Shown piece by piece: positions 22,289 to 28,756 of a DNA stretch of 29,046 nt (positions are counted from its first letter, which is position 1; each line of letters opens with the position of its first letter). This DNA is from a virus. The notes beneath the pieces are model-generated. The model saw only the letters and a program-made list of their open reading frames with translations. It did no database searches and was not told the DNA's origin. Both the position numbers and the translations under genes were made by a program. The stretch lies in the IMG/VR virus record IMGVR_UViG_3300022866_000033, positions 1 to 29,046 of that record; one strand, 5' to 3'.

Positions 22289-22892
22289 CCTTAAAGTTGT
22301 CCAATGATATGAAATCTACATTAGGTCTCTTCCACATTGGAGGTAGCTGCCACTTAGATTCATTAACTACTGTAAATGTAGTTTCTGGAAAGTGTTTAAA
22401 CACTTTTGATATTTGATAGACCCAATAGTTGTAGTCTACAGCCTGCGTATCTGGCTTAGAATAGTTTTGGGTACCTTTGTACAAATTATTGACTTTATTG
22501 TTCATTGGATAAAGATCGAACCCAACTAAGGAAATATTTTTGTATCCTAGACTAGCAGCTAGTAATATTGCGTATCCACCACTGCCCCAATGTGATGGTT
22601 GATCTTTTTTTTCTTCTCCCGTGTAAGGCAGAGAAGGAACGAGATGTGTTCGTTTGTCTTTTTGTATCTTTCGATAGTACTTGAACCAATCTTCCCTAAC
22701 ATAGATAAGAGTATACTTTGTATTAGGACTGCTAACCGCTTCCTCTACCATACGTCTATCGCAACAGACAAGATGATCCATTATTGCATCGCGATGAATA
22801 GCATTACATCCGATAAGAGTGTTAGATGATTTTAATAAAGAAGGGTCAATGTTTTTACGGCTTTCGCCATTGCCAAATACTACAGCATTCAC
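22278..22892 (-). CDS. DUF115/MptE-like Rossmann protein, possible glycan-related enzyme
   Basis: 204-residue protein with a Rossmann-type nucleotide-binding start (VVFGNGESRKNID, residues 4-16), then LIGCNAIHRD and DHLVCCDRRMVEEA (about 39-52). A second landmark, HWGSGGYAILLAASLGYKNISLVGFDLYP (about 101-129, in parts), matches the 'A.NLA..LGFK.I.L.G.DL' segment of DUF115/MptE-like and motility-accessory-factor proteins. Those families include enzymes that handle sugar or pterin pyrophosphates and sialic-acid-type transfer. It lies directly after the two fibre-like paralogues (one base apart) and before the QueD-like gene, so either fibre glycosylation or a pterin link is conceivable. Assignment is tentative. 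Confidence 0.6.
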   Translation of the reverse strand: MNAVVFGNGESRKNIDPSLLKSSNTLIGCNAIHRDAIMDHLVCCDRRMVEEAVSSPNTKYTLIYVREDWFKYYRKIQKDKRTHLVPSLPYTGEEKKDQPSHWGSGGYAILLAASLGYKNISLVGFDLYPMNNKVNNLYKGTQNYSKPDTQAVDYNYWVYQISKVFKHFPETTFTVVNESKWQLPPMWKRPNVDFISLDNFKVDL

Positions 22893-22893
22893 T

Positions 22894-23736
22894 TTATTTT
22901 ATTTCGCCGAATGGATTCCACATACCAGGATTCCCACCCTTAATGCAGATCCACCCTACATATCCTCTAGGCTGTGGGTTTGAATTCCAAACAATGTCAC
23001 CTTGATTATAGCTGCCGCTATCCGGATAAGCTCTGCCTTTTAAGTGCAGAGTATCATTAAATTTAATTGCGCCACCTACATGTAACTCTGCACGTGGATC
23101 AATAGTTCCTACATTAATTCCTAAAGACCCAGTTACAGTAACTTTAATTGGCCCATTATTTTTATTACCTAATTCAATATCGCCGCCGGCTTTGACAATT
23201 AATCGAGCAGTGTTATCAGTTACTATTTCTAAATCAGCACTGTTAAAGGTGCCTATACCTCCTTTAGTACTTTGTCTAGATCCCAAAACAAGTTCAACAC
23301 CTTCGTCAGCAATGCTAAAGGCTGCATTAGGTTGGTCAGTGCCAAGCCCTAATCTATCAGCAGTTGCATTAAAAAACAAATAACTGTTAACGCTGAACCC
23401 GCCATCGACTACTAGTCCTTTTAATCGACCGACTTCACGAAGATTACTTTTAGTAATGCTTGCTCCCAGAGCCTTATCACTAAGAACCTCAACTCCATCA
23501 ATTGATAATGTTTTATTTTTAGCAAGCACAATAGATTCAGAACTAAAAAACTGATTAGGTTGATATACAAACTGTTTTGTGTTTCCGCTGCCTGCCCAAA
23601 TTAGTCCCTTGCCTTCGATGTCGCCGTTAAACTTTAAGTAAGATAACTCAACAATGTTAGTGTCTTGATTTTTTGTAGCAAGGATATCTTTAAGAAGTAC
23701 TGCTAACGAATCTATATTTTGATCTTGAGTGGCCAT
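22894..23736 (-). CDS. Fibre-like structural protein, paralogue 2
   Basis: 280-residue protein starting MATQDQNIDSLAVLL. From about residue 55 to the end it parallels the upstream gene product: FFSSES, GASITKSNLREVGRLKGLVVDG, ADRLGLGTDQPNAAFSI, then an ELHVGGAIKF segment and a C-terminal YNQGDIVWNSNPQPRGYVGW with WNPFGEIK. 'GLGT..P.A...' and 'A.LHV.G..KF' patterns are typical of phage fibre shafts, and the last 35 residues resemble the GDIVWN...GW.C...G.PG.W.FG end seen in fibre tips. An extension to 23805 is open, but the ATG at 23736, one base after the upstream stop with GGAA ahead, fits the paralogue's N-terminus. Confidence 0.78.
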   Translation of the reverse strand: MATQDQNIDSLAVLLKDILATKNQDTNIVELSYLKFNGDIEGKGLIWAGSGNTKQFVYQPNQFFSSESIVLAKNKTLSIDGVEVLSDKALGASITKSNLREVGRLKGLVVDGGFSVNSYLFFNATADRLGLGTDQPNAAFSIADEGVELVLGSRQSTKGGIGTFNSADLEIVTDNTARLIVKAGGDIELGNKNNGPIKVTVTGSLGINVGTIDPRAELHVGGAIKFNDTLHLKGRAYPDSGSYNQGDIVWNSNPQPRGYVGWICIKGGNPGMWNPFGEIK

Positions 23737-23737
23737 T

Positions 23738-24823
23738 TTAATTTCCAATTTTACCAAACGGAGCCCATATTCCTGGACTGCCTGCTTGCACACATACCCA
23801 CCCAATAAACGTATTTTGTTTAGGTTCCGAGTTCCAAACTATATCACCTTGATTGTATGCACCTGCTGTGGGATATGCTCTGTCATACTTTTGAAGTTTG
23901 CCATTAAATTTAACAGCACCATTAACGTGTAGATCAACTTCTGGATCTGGCATAGCTACTTTGATTGATAGCCTACCGTGAACACTAACCTGCACTGGCG
24001 GTCGATCCGTATTACCTAATTGAATGCTACCATTGGCACTAATACCAATCCTTGATGTGTTGTCTGTTACAATATCAACTGCATGACTAGCAAAGGTTCC
24101 CACTACTCCTCGATTTTCTTTAGTCCCAATTAGAACTTCAATTCCGTCTTCGGCAACACTTAGCGCAGCATTAGGTTGATCAGTACCGAGCCCCAGACGA
24201 TCAGCAGTACCGTTAAAGAACATATAGTTGTTAACACTTAGTGATCCGTCAACTAACAATCCTTTTAATCGACCAACTTCGCGAAGATTACTTTTAGTGA
24301 CACTTGCACCTAGTTCGATACCGTCCAACACTTTAACGCCGTTCATGGACAAATACTTGTCTTTAGCAATATCAATTATTTCTGAACTAAAAAATTTGTC
24401 AGGTCCGCTATTAAACACAAACTGTTTAGTGGATCCCTGACCTTTCCATAACAGTCCCTTACCGTAAACTTCTTTACCAGCAAATGTTACAGATTGATCT
24501 TTTTCATATTGTATGTTAGCTTTTAATTGCTTTACTTCGAGGACATCGACTATAATGGTGTTAGCAGTTAACGAGTCAACTGTACCGTTAATTATAATGC
24601 CGCTATCTGTAATAACAAGTTGTTCTTTAGTTGCAGAATCAGTAATCCCGGCACTGGCAAACTTTAGTATTTTTCCGCCAGCAATATGATCTCCACTAAG
24701 CGCTCGCTTGGGAAGTTGGCTAGCTAGTTCTAGCGGAGTAAGTGATTTAACAACGTTCGGTTCTTGGCTTTTTAGGGCATCGCCGAGGGCTGCAAGTGCT
24801 TGATCAAGGTTCTTATTGTTCAT
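23738..24823 (-). CDS. Fibre-like structural protein, paralogue 1
   Basis: 361-residue protein with a helical N-terminus (MNNKNLDQALAALGDALKSQ), a segment of about 80 residues (roughly 40-115) absent from the neighbouring paralogue, and then the same series of motifs: GLLWKGQGSTKQFVF, FFSSEI, TKSNLREVGRLKGLLVDGS, ADRLGLGTDQPNAALSV, DLHVNGAVKFNGKL and a C-terminal NQGDIVWNSEP with GWVCVQAGSPGIWAPFG. A structural role (head or tail fibre) is inferred from these motifs. No Shine-Dalgarno sequence precedes the ATG and a late box GATAAATA lies only seven bases upstream, so a leaderless mRNA is likely. It follows the terminator of the upstream gene. Confidence 0.8.
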   Translation of the reverse strand: MNNKNLDQALAALGDALKSQEPNVVKSLTPLELASQLPKRALSGDHIAGGKILKFASAGITDSATKEQLVITDSGIIINGTVDSLTANTIIVDVLEVKQLKANIQYEKDQSVTFAGKEVYGKGLLWKGQGSTKQFVFNSGPDKFFSSEIIDIAKDKYLSMNGVKVLDGIELGASVTKSNLREVGRLKGLLVDGSLSVNNYMFFNGTADRLGLGTDQPNAALSVAEDGIEVLIGTKENRGVVGTFASHAVDIVTDNTSRIGISANGSIQLGNTDRPPVQVSVHGRLSIKVAMPDPEVDLHVNGAVKFNGKLQKYDRAYPTAGAYNQGDIVWNSEPKQNTFIGWVCVQAGSPGIWAPFGKIGN

Positions 24824-24830
24824 AGTAAGG

Positions 24831-24838
24831 TATTTATC
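24831..24838 (-). promoter_or_regulatory. Late-type promoter box (GATAAATA), leaderless arrangement
   Basis: GATAAATA on the minus strand with only seven bases between it and the ATG at 24823. With T4-like initiation about six bases downstream, the leader would be zero to two bases. It lies just after the terminator of the preceding transcription unit. Confidence 0.62.
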
Positions 24839-24846
24839 AATAAATG

Positions 24847-24871
24847 AAAAGCGGGCACCTGGCCCGCTTTT
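24847..24871 (-). terminator. Strong intrinsic terminator (works in either direction)
   Basis: Perfect 10-base-pair stem (AAAAGCGGGC / GCCCGCTTTT) with a 5-base loop, beginning 18 bases past the stop of the 392-residue gene. GC-rich core, A-run before and T-run after on both strands. It isolates the early gene upstream from the late fibre genes downstream. Confidence 0.88.
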
Positions 24872-24888
24872 CTACCCTACTAGAACAA

Positions 24889-26067
24889 TTATGCTACTTT
24901 AAGTAGGATAATCTCTTCGTTGATGCGTCCGTTCATCTTAGTGTCAGTTGCATTAATGTCGTCTAAGAACTTGCGTAGTGCAATCTTGCCTGCTGCCTTG
25001 AACTCTCTCAGCTTTTCTTCAGGCTTACGAATAGTCTTTTGCACACTTTTAACCTCATCGAAGTTGATAATTGTGGTACCTTTAATACTTAATGTATTAA
25101 ATTCAGTAGCAACATACTTGCCGATCTTGCGTGACTTACTGTTATACGTCCACAGTTCCTGAGCACCAATCACATCTTCCGGGTTGATACTTACTAGCTT
25201 CAACGGCTCATCTGTTTTCTTGTACTTGAGCTTAGAAACAACCTTACTCTTATCAGTCGGCTTCTTAGCCCGTGGCGCACGATTAACTTTAGCTTCTTGT
25301 CCGAGCATGTCGCAGGCACTGATAATCTCTTGATAGAAAGCGGTGATCTTCTTCAACTGCGCCTTACTCAGATGACTATACCCTTCTTTAAGTTGCGCAT
25401 CATTGGTACCGGTAGCCTCGACAAGTTCTTGTAAATCACGAACGTAAAAGTTCTTAATGATACGAGAATGAGCTGCTTTAGCACCTTTGGCTTTGAGCAA
25501 GTTAAGCATCTTAAATGCTTTTTGGTCAAACGCATCTGGATCTGTTTGGAACATCTCAATAGCGTCTTCAATTTCTGTAGTCATTGCAATGGCACTATCA
25601 CGTACTCGTTCCTGAATACTAGGAACATACACATTAGGCTTATCGGCCTTTGCTGCTTCTGCTACAGCGTCTTCATCGATGTCATGCTTACTTTCTACAA
25701 GTACACTTTGTATAGAATTCTTAAGCCAGTCCGCCGAACTACGACCTTTGTTCCAATCTGCACGTTGTTCTGGCATACCGTTAAGCAAGCAGACAGCAAT
25801 AGCACCCATCACAGGCGAACACCGACTGTCTTTGGATTTCTTAAAGTTTGCAATATCTACTTTAGTGTAACCGTTAGCACTCATCCAATTGATAACTTTT
25901 GGCTTTAGTTCTTTACCACTAGATTCCATACGATACCATTCCATACTAATACGGAAATGTCTAGCATACTGATCAGCTGATAGCCCACTAATATTATCCC
26001 ACTTTGGGCTTAGATCTTTACCAATTTTTGCACGAACTTGTGCCAAGTGTTTTGCTTTAGTTGCCAT
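24889..26067 (-). CDS. Conserved unknown protein (392 aa), separate transcription unit
   Basis: 392-residue soluble, Lys-rich, mostly helical protein. No catalytic motif is visible. Landmarks are GLSADQYARHFRISMEWYRMES near the N-terminus, a Lys/Pro-rich basic linker (NRAPRAKKPTDKSK, about 265-278) and a C-terminal domain with WTYNSKSRKIGKYVA, IKGTTIINFDE and RKPEEKLREF. I think comparable proteins exist in T4-like cyanophages without known role. It is the only gene here with a private consensus promoter (26100-26128), a strong ribosome binding site (TAGGAGC) and a strong terminator, indicating high early expression. A nucleic-acid-binding or host-takeover role is possible but unproven. Confidence 0.78.
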   Translation of the reverse strand: MATKAKHLAQVRAKIGKDLSPKWDNISGLSADQYARHFRISMEWYRMESSGKELKPKVINWMSANGYTKVDIANFKKSKDSRCSPVMGAIAVCLLNGMPEQRADWNKGRSSADWLKNSIQSVLVESKHDIDEDAVAEAAKADKPNVYVPSIQERVRDSAIAMTTEIEDAIEMFQTDPDAFDQKAFKMLNLLKAKGAKAAHSRIIKNFYVRDLQELVEATGTNDAQLKEGYSHLSKAQLKKITAFYQEIISACDMLGQEAKVNRAPRAKKPTDKSKVVSKLKYKKTDEPLKLVSINPEDVIGAQELWTYNSKSRKIGKYVATEFNTLSIKGTTIINFDEVKSVQKTIRKPEEKLREFKAAGKIALRKFLDDINATDTKMNGRINEEIILLKVA

Positions 26068-26099
26068 GTTTGCTCCTAGTATCGTTTAACAATATGTAT

Positions 26100-26128
26100 A
26101 TTATAACATCGTTTTGGTACATTGTCAA
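26100..26128 (-). promoter_or_regulatory. Consensus sigma70-type promoter
   Basis: Minus strand TTGACA (26123-26128) and TATAAT (26100-26105), spaced by 17 bases, overlapping the stop of the 64-residue gene. Expected leader of about 25 bases with TAGGAGC before the ATG at 26067. Confidence 0.9.
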
Positions 26129-26319
26129 CCATGCTCAAAGCGTTGTACTTCTGACAAGTCACCGTCTTTATTTTCTTGATACACTGTTGCAAACAGGTAG
26201 CCTTGACCTAATAATGATTCTGCTATTTCACATGCCTGCTTTCGACTTGCAGTTGTTTCTTGTAGTTCTTCATGACCGTCTTCGGCTTCCGCCCAAACTT
26301 CATATAGTTCGAAGTTCAT
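26125..26319 (-). CDS. Small hypothetical protein (64 aa)
   Basis: Small acidic protein (MNFELYEVWAEAEDGHEELQ...) with the pattern of a compact alpha/beta fold: YEVWAEAEDGHEEL, a helix with Cys29, then YLFATVYQENKDGDLSEVQRF. Several small phage proteins share this look, but I cannot name the family. A strong AGGGGA site precedes the ATG. It follows the 189-residue gene by 22 bases, and the next promoter overlaps its stop codon. Confidence 0.72.
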   Translation of the reverse strand: MNFELYEVWAEAEDGHEELQETTASRKQACEIAESLLGQGYLFATVYQENKDGDLSEVQRFEHG

Positions 26320-26341
26320 TTTAAATTATTATCCCCTAAAA

Positions 26342-26911
26342 TTAATAGTTATCTAAATCTGCAGATAACACGCGCCAACTGAGCTTTTTTAAGTCGTTTT
26401 CAATTTCTTGAGTAACAACACCTTCCGACACATAGGCTTGTGTTTCTAAATAGCGTTCCTTTTCTTCAAAGGATAAGTTGTCTACTTCTTCTTGAGATCG
26501 AGAAAGATCCTTAATACCGCTGCAATACCAATTGATGTAATCACCCTTCTGTTGCATACTTGCAACAATACCGCCAACATAGCGCCACGATCTACTCCAA
26601 GTTTCGTCTTTCAAAATAGGAATAACCTCTAACTTTTGGAAGTCTCTGTTACACATAGCTGCATATAGATTTTGAGCATAGACTGCACTTTCGCGAACTT
26701 TTTCTAAAATCCAATCAGTAGTGAGCAGATCATATTCGAGATTATTTTCTCGACTCTTAGGATCATCGAACTTATTCTCTTCTTCTTCTAGAATTCGATC
26801 AAACATATCTAGATAATCGTCGTTAACGGGCTCGCCTTTTTCAAGTTGGCGCTTAACGTATCCATTCTTTTGAAAGGTGTGTCGGTCAGGACTTTTTGAA
26901 ATTTTTGACAT
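26342..26911 (-). CDS. Conserved hypothetical protein (189 aa)
   Basis: Acidic protein, unknown function. N-terminal region Lys-rich and charged with LEEEENKFDD; the central WSRSWRYVGGIVASMQQKGDYINWYCSG (about 105-132, in parts) looks like a conserved core of phage proteins of unknown role. The C-terminal third is helical with EEKERYLETQAYV. No membrane segment. It overlaps the 109-residue gene upstream by 26 bases, so the two are translated together. Confidence 0.72.
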   Translation of the reverse strand: MSKISKSPDRHTFQKNGYVKRQLEKGEPVNDDYLDMFDRILEEEENKFDDPKSRENNLEYDLLTTDWILEKVRESAVYAQNLYAAMCNRDFQKLEVIPILKDETWSRSWRYVGGIVASMQQKGDYINWYCSGIKDLSRSQEEVDNLSFEEKERYLETQAYVSEGVVTQEIENDLKKLSWRVLSADLDNY

Positions 26912-27215
26912 CTTGCACTGCTTTCTTTAGAGTTTCTGCATAGTTAACTGCCTGTTGTTCAGTCATAATAATGTTGGCTTCATATTCAACATAACCTTTG
27001 GTAAGCACCCGCCAAATGACCTGCCAGCGATTGAGACTCCACGGTTTGGATTTTTGTGTTGTGTAGGTTGTGACTGTGACATCACACTCATCTGCTTCAA
27101 CCCATACCGTATGATCGTGATCCTCTTGATGACATTGACAAACTATTTGATAACACATTGCATCACCCCAAGTGCTACGTTTAAGAATGCCTTCTGCCGG
27201 AGTTTGAGTTTTCAT
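26886..27215 (-). CDS. Conserved hypothetical protein with Cys/His cluster (109 aa)
   Basis: 109-residue protein. An N-terminal third with CYQIVCQCHQEDHDHTVWVE holds three Cys and three His within 16 residues, a possible metal site. The middle is beta-rich (CDVTVTTYTTQKS) and the C-terminal part (VIWRVLTKGYVEYEANIIMTEQQAVNYAETL) reads like a compact alpha/beta domain. Function unknown. Transcription can start at the promoter 27341-27369, which lies inside the preceding 56-residue gene. There is a 52-base gap to that gene. Confidence 0.72.
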   Translation of the reverse strand: MKTQTPAEGILKRSTWGDAMCYQIVCQCHQEDHDHTVWVEADECDVTVTTYTTQKSKPWSLNRWQVIWRVLTKGYVEYEANIIMTEQQAVNYAETLKKAVQDVKNFKKS

Positions 27216-27267
27216 TGATAATATTGTAGGTCAATAGTCAGTGCTTGTACTCTATCAATGATAGAGT

Positions 27268-27438
27268 TCATTTACTTCTTGATCGTTGATGTCTGTATTC
27301 ACGTTTTAACCACCATTTGTAAGTGTTCCAGTATTGCTTTATTGTAGCAGGTTCTTGGCTGTATGTCAATCTTTCTTCGCAGTTATCAATCCAAATATTC
27401 CTAACCCAACCCCGAAATTTAGAATCTTTTAAGTCCAT
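27268..27438 (-). CDS. Small basic hypothetical protein (56 aa)
   Basis: Short gene encoding a Trp/Arg/Lys-rich protein: MDLKDSKFRGWVRNIWIDN, then CEERLTY, QYWNTYKWWLKREYRHQRS. It resembles small proteins I recall from T4-like phages with 'R.WV.NIW..NC.E' and 'YKWWLKREY', of unknown function. Support: GAGG six bases before the ATG, a ten-base overlap with the stop of the preceding gene, and a coherent non-random composition. It carries an internal promoter (27341-27369) for the genes downstream. Confidence 0.75.
   Translation of the reverse strand: MDLKDSKFRGWVRNIWIDNCEERLTYSQEPATIKQYWNTYKWWLKREYRHQRSRSK
27341..27369 (-). promoter_or_regulatory. Near-consensus sigma70-type promoter inside a gene
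   Basis: Minus strand TTGACA (27364-27369) and TACAAT (27341-27346), spaced by 17 bases, within the 56-residue gene. It would drive the three-gene set 26125-27215. The leader would be about 120 bases. Confidence 0.75.
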
Positions 27439-28277
27439 AGTGAACCTCGAATTTTAATAAGACGAATCAACATTGCTTCGTCTTCTTTTTCGTACGCCGC
27501 CTCAATCTTTCGCAATAGCTTATGTGTATTATTGCTCATCTTTTTAAGTGCAGGAGTTTTGTCACTGCTCATCCAACTCATCTTGCCACCGTTGGCTTCT
27601 CGGCTAGCTTCACAGTAAGCAGTCCAACCACTTGCATCGTATGGGTCCGGACGATTTGGATAAGTCACAGTCCACCAAATGTACAGCTCCTTGATCTCTT
27701 TTGCACGTTCTGCTTGCGAAGTTGGCTTGCCGTAGTCTTTGTGATTTTCTTCTACACCCCAGTCCTTGCCCATGGTAAGAGTCATTGCCCAGTCAAGATG
27801 ATCTAATCCTGCTTGCGCACAACGCCACGTTCTCCAGCGCCACCACCCTGATGCCCAGAACGGTGCCGCATATTTTGCACGGTCTTCTTTGTTGCCCCAG
27901 GCAATATGACTCCATGCTGATTCTATTTCCACAAAGTCCACAAGCTCGTTAAAAAGACAAGGAAGGAAACGATTACCAACATCTTGCCATTGCCCAGGCT
28001 TGATGTCTCTACTGTGTGCAGTAAGGCTATTGGTGCGAGTGACCCAGCGATTGTTAACATAATACTTGACAGCATAGATTCCTCTAGCAGGTGCAGTAAC
28101 AAAATCTTGAATATGACCAAGTGCTTCCTCGGCTATCCAGTAGCGGAAATTGTGTTTCATTTGAGCCTGAGTAGTCCAGTCGTCCCATTCTTCAGCGGTA
28201 CCAGCACTGAGTTTCTTAGTGCCGCGAAGCCAATCTGCAAAAGTAGTGCAACTCCAGTATCTAATATGTTGTGCCAT
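27429..28277 (-). CDS. Trp-rich conserved hypothetical protein (282 aa)
   Basis: 282-residue protein unusually rich in Trp (about 20) and other aromatic residues. Landmarks: YWSCTTFADWLRGTKK at the N-terminus, MKHNFRYWIAEEALGHIQDFV (about 40-60, in parts), LPCLFNELVDFVEIE (105-119), FWASGWWRWRTWRCAQAGLDHLDWA (about 140-164, in parts) and a charged helical C-terminus. I recall similar proteins from marine T4-like phages, always without function. The ATG is preceded by AGAGAGG and by a consensus promoter about 24 bases upstream. First gene of a block of early-looking unknown genes. Confidence 0.75.
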   Translation of the reverse strand: MAQHIRYWSCTTFADWLRGTKKLSAGTAEEWDDWTTQAQMKHNFRYWIAEEALGHIQDFVTAPARGIYAVKYYVNNRWVTRTNSLTAHSRDIKPGQWQDVGNRFLPCLFNELVDFVEIESAWSHIAWGNKEDRAKYAAPFWASGWWRWRTWRCAQAGLDHLDWAMTLTMGKDWGVEENHKDYGKPTSQAERAKEIKELYIWWTVTYPNRPDPYDASGWTAYCEASREANGGKMSWMSSDKTPALKKMSNNTHKLLRKIEAAYEKEDEAMLIRLIKIRGSLWT

Positions 28278-28300
28278 TTATAACCTCTCTAGTTAAAACT

Positions 28301-28329
28301 ATTATACAGTCTATTTCTTACGTTGTCAA
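28301..28329 (-). promoter_or_regulatory. Consensus sigma70-type promoter
   Basis: Minus strand TTGACA (28324-28329) and TATAAT (28301-28306), spaced by 17 bases, overlapping the stop of the 126-residue gene. Expected leader of about 17 bases with AGAGAGG before the ATG at 28277. Confidence 0.9.
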
Positions 28330-28703
28330 ATCTTTCTTTGGTAGCCGGCTAGGTTTAGCATGATACTATATTGTTCATATGCATTCTTGACAGCAGCGTT
28401 AGTAAACCGATAATGAGCCTCTTCGCGCTCTTTGTCCATAAGCAGCTCAAACATATCTCTAGAATGGTCACTGTTTCTAAAATTCATAAAACGATTTTCC
28501 ATTTCTACCAGCGTGTTCAACCTGCTTTCCGGAATCTCAACGGTGTAGAGCTTCTCAGTCTGCAGGTCCATGTCATCTCGAATGATGCTGGCATTTAAAG
28601 GTTCTGTGAAGAACTGCGGTCTGCGATATCTTGCAAACCGTTTCTGATCATCAACAATCCTAACTTCATAGTTCTTGCAGAACTTGTTTAATTGTTCTGT
28701 CAT
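28326..28703 (-). CDS. Hypothetical helical protein (125 aa)
   Basis: Protein starting MTEQLNKFCKNYEVRIV. Charged and mostly helical after residue 50 (LNTLVEMENRFMNF, MDKEREEAHYRF); no domain recognised. A start at ATG 28721 is also open, but the ATG at 28703 gives an ATGA overlap with a 13-codon leader that carries the good ribosome binding site, so translation is probably coupled to that leader. Follows the DadA-like gene and precedes a strong promoter. Confidence 0.65.
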   Translation of the reverse strand: MTEQLNKFCKNYEVRIVDDQKRFARYRRPQFFTEPLNASIIRDDMDLQTEKLYTVEIPESRLNTLVEMENRFMNFRNSDHSRDMFELLMDKEREEAHYRFTNAAVKNAYEQYSIMLNLAGYQRKI

Positions 28704-28741
28704 TTTGCTGCAAGCACCCATTGTGCTAATAGTTTTTTCAT
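28700..28741 (-). CDS. Possible 13-residue leader peptide
   Basis: ATG at 28741 with AAGGAA seven to eight bases ahead opens the peptide MKKLLAQWVLAAK and ends in a TGA that overlaps the next ATG (ATGA at 28703-28700). The peptide is basic then hydrophobic. It may only couple translation to the following gene; alternatively it is a relic of a longer gene. Too short to judge by composition. Confidence 0.45.
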   Translation of the reverse strand: MKKLLAQWVLAAK

Positions 28742-28756
28742 GTTAGTTTCCTTTAG

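Noticed and set aside
23737-23805. Extension of the second fibre paralogue to a start at 23805
   Set aside because: Would overlap the upstream paralogue by 68 bases and add a segment absent from it; the ATG at 23736 with GGAA ahead aligns with the paralogue's N-terminus.
25468-25908. 146-codon open frame on the plus strand
   Set aside because: Antisense to the well-supported 392-residue gene; composition (Cys/Phe/His-rich) is that of a reverse-complement shadow.
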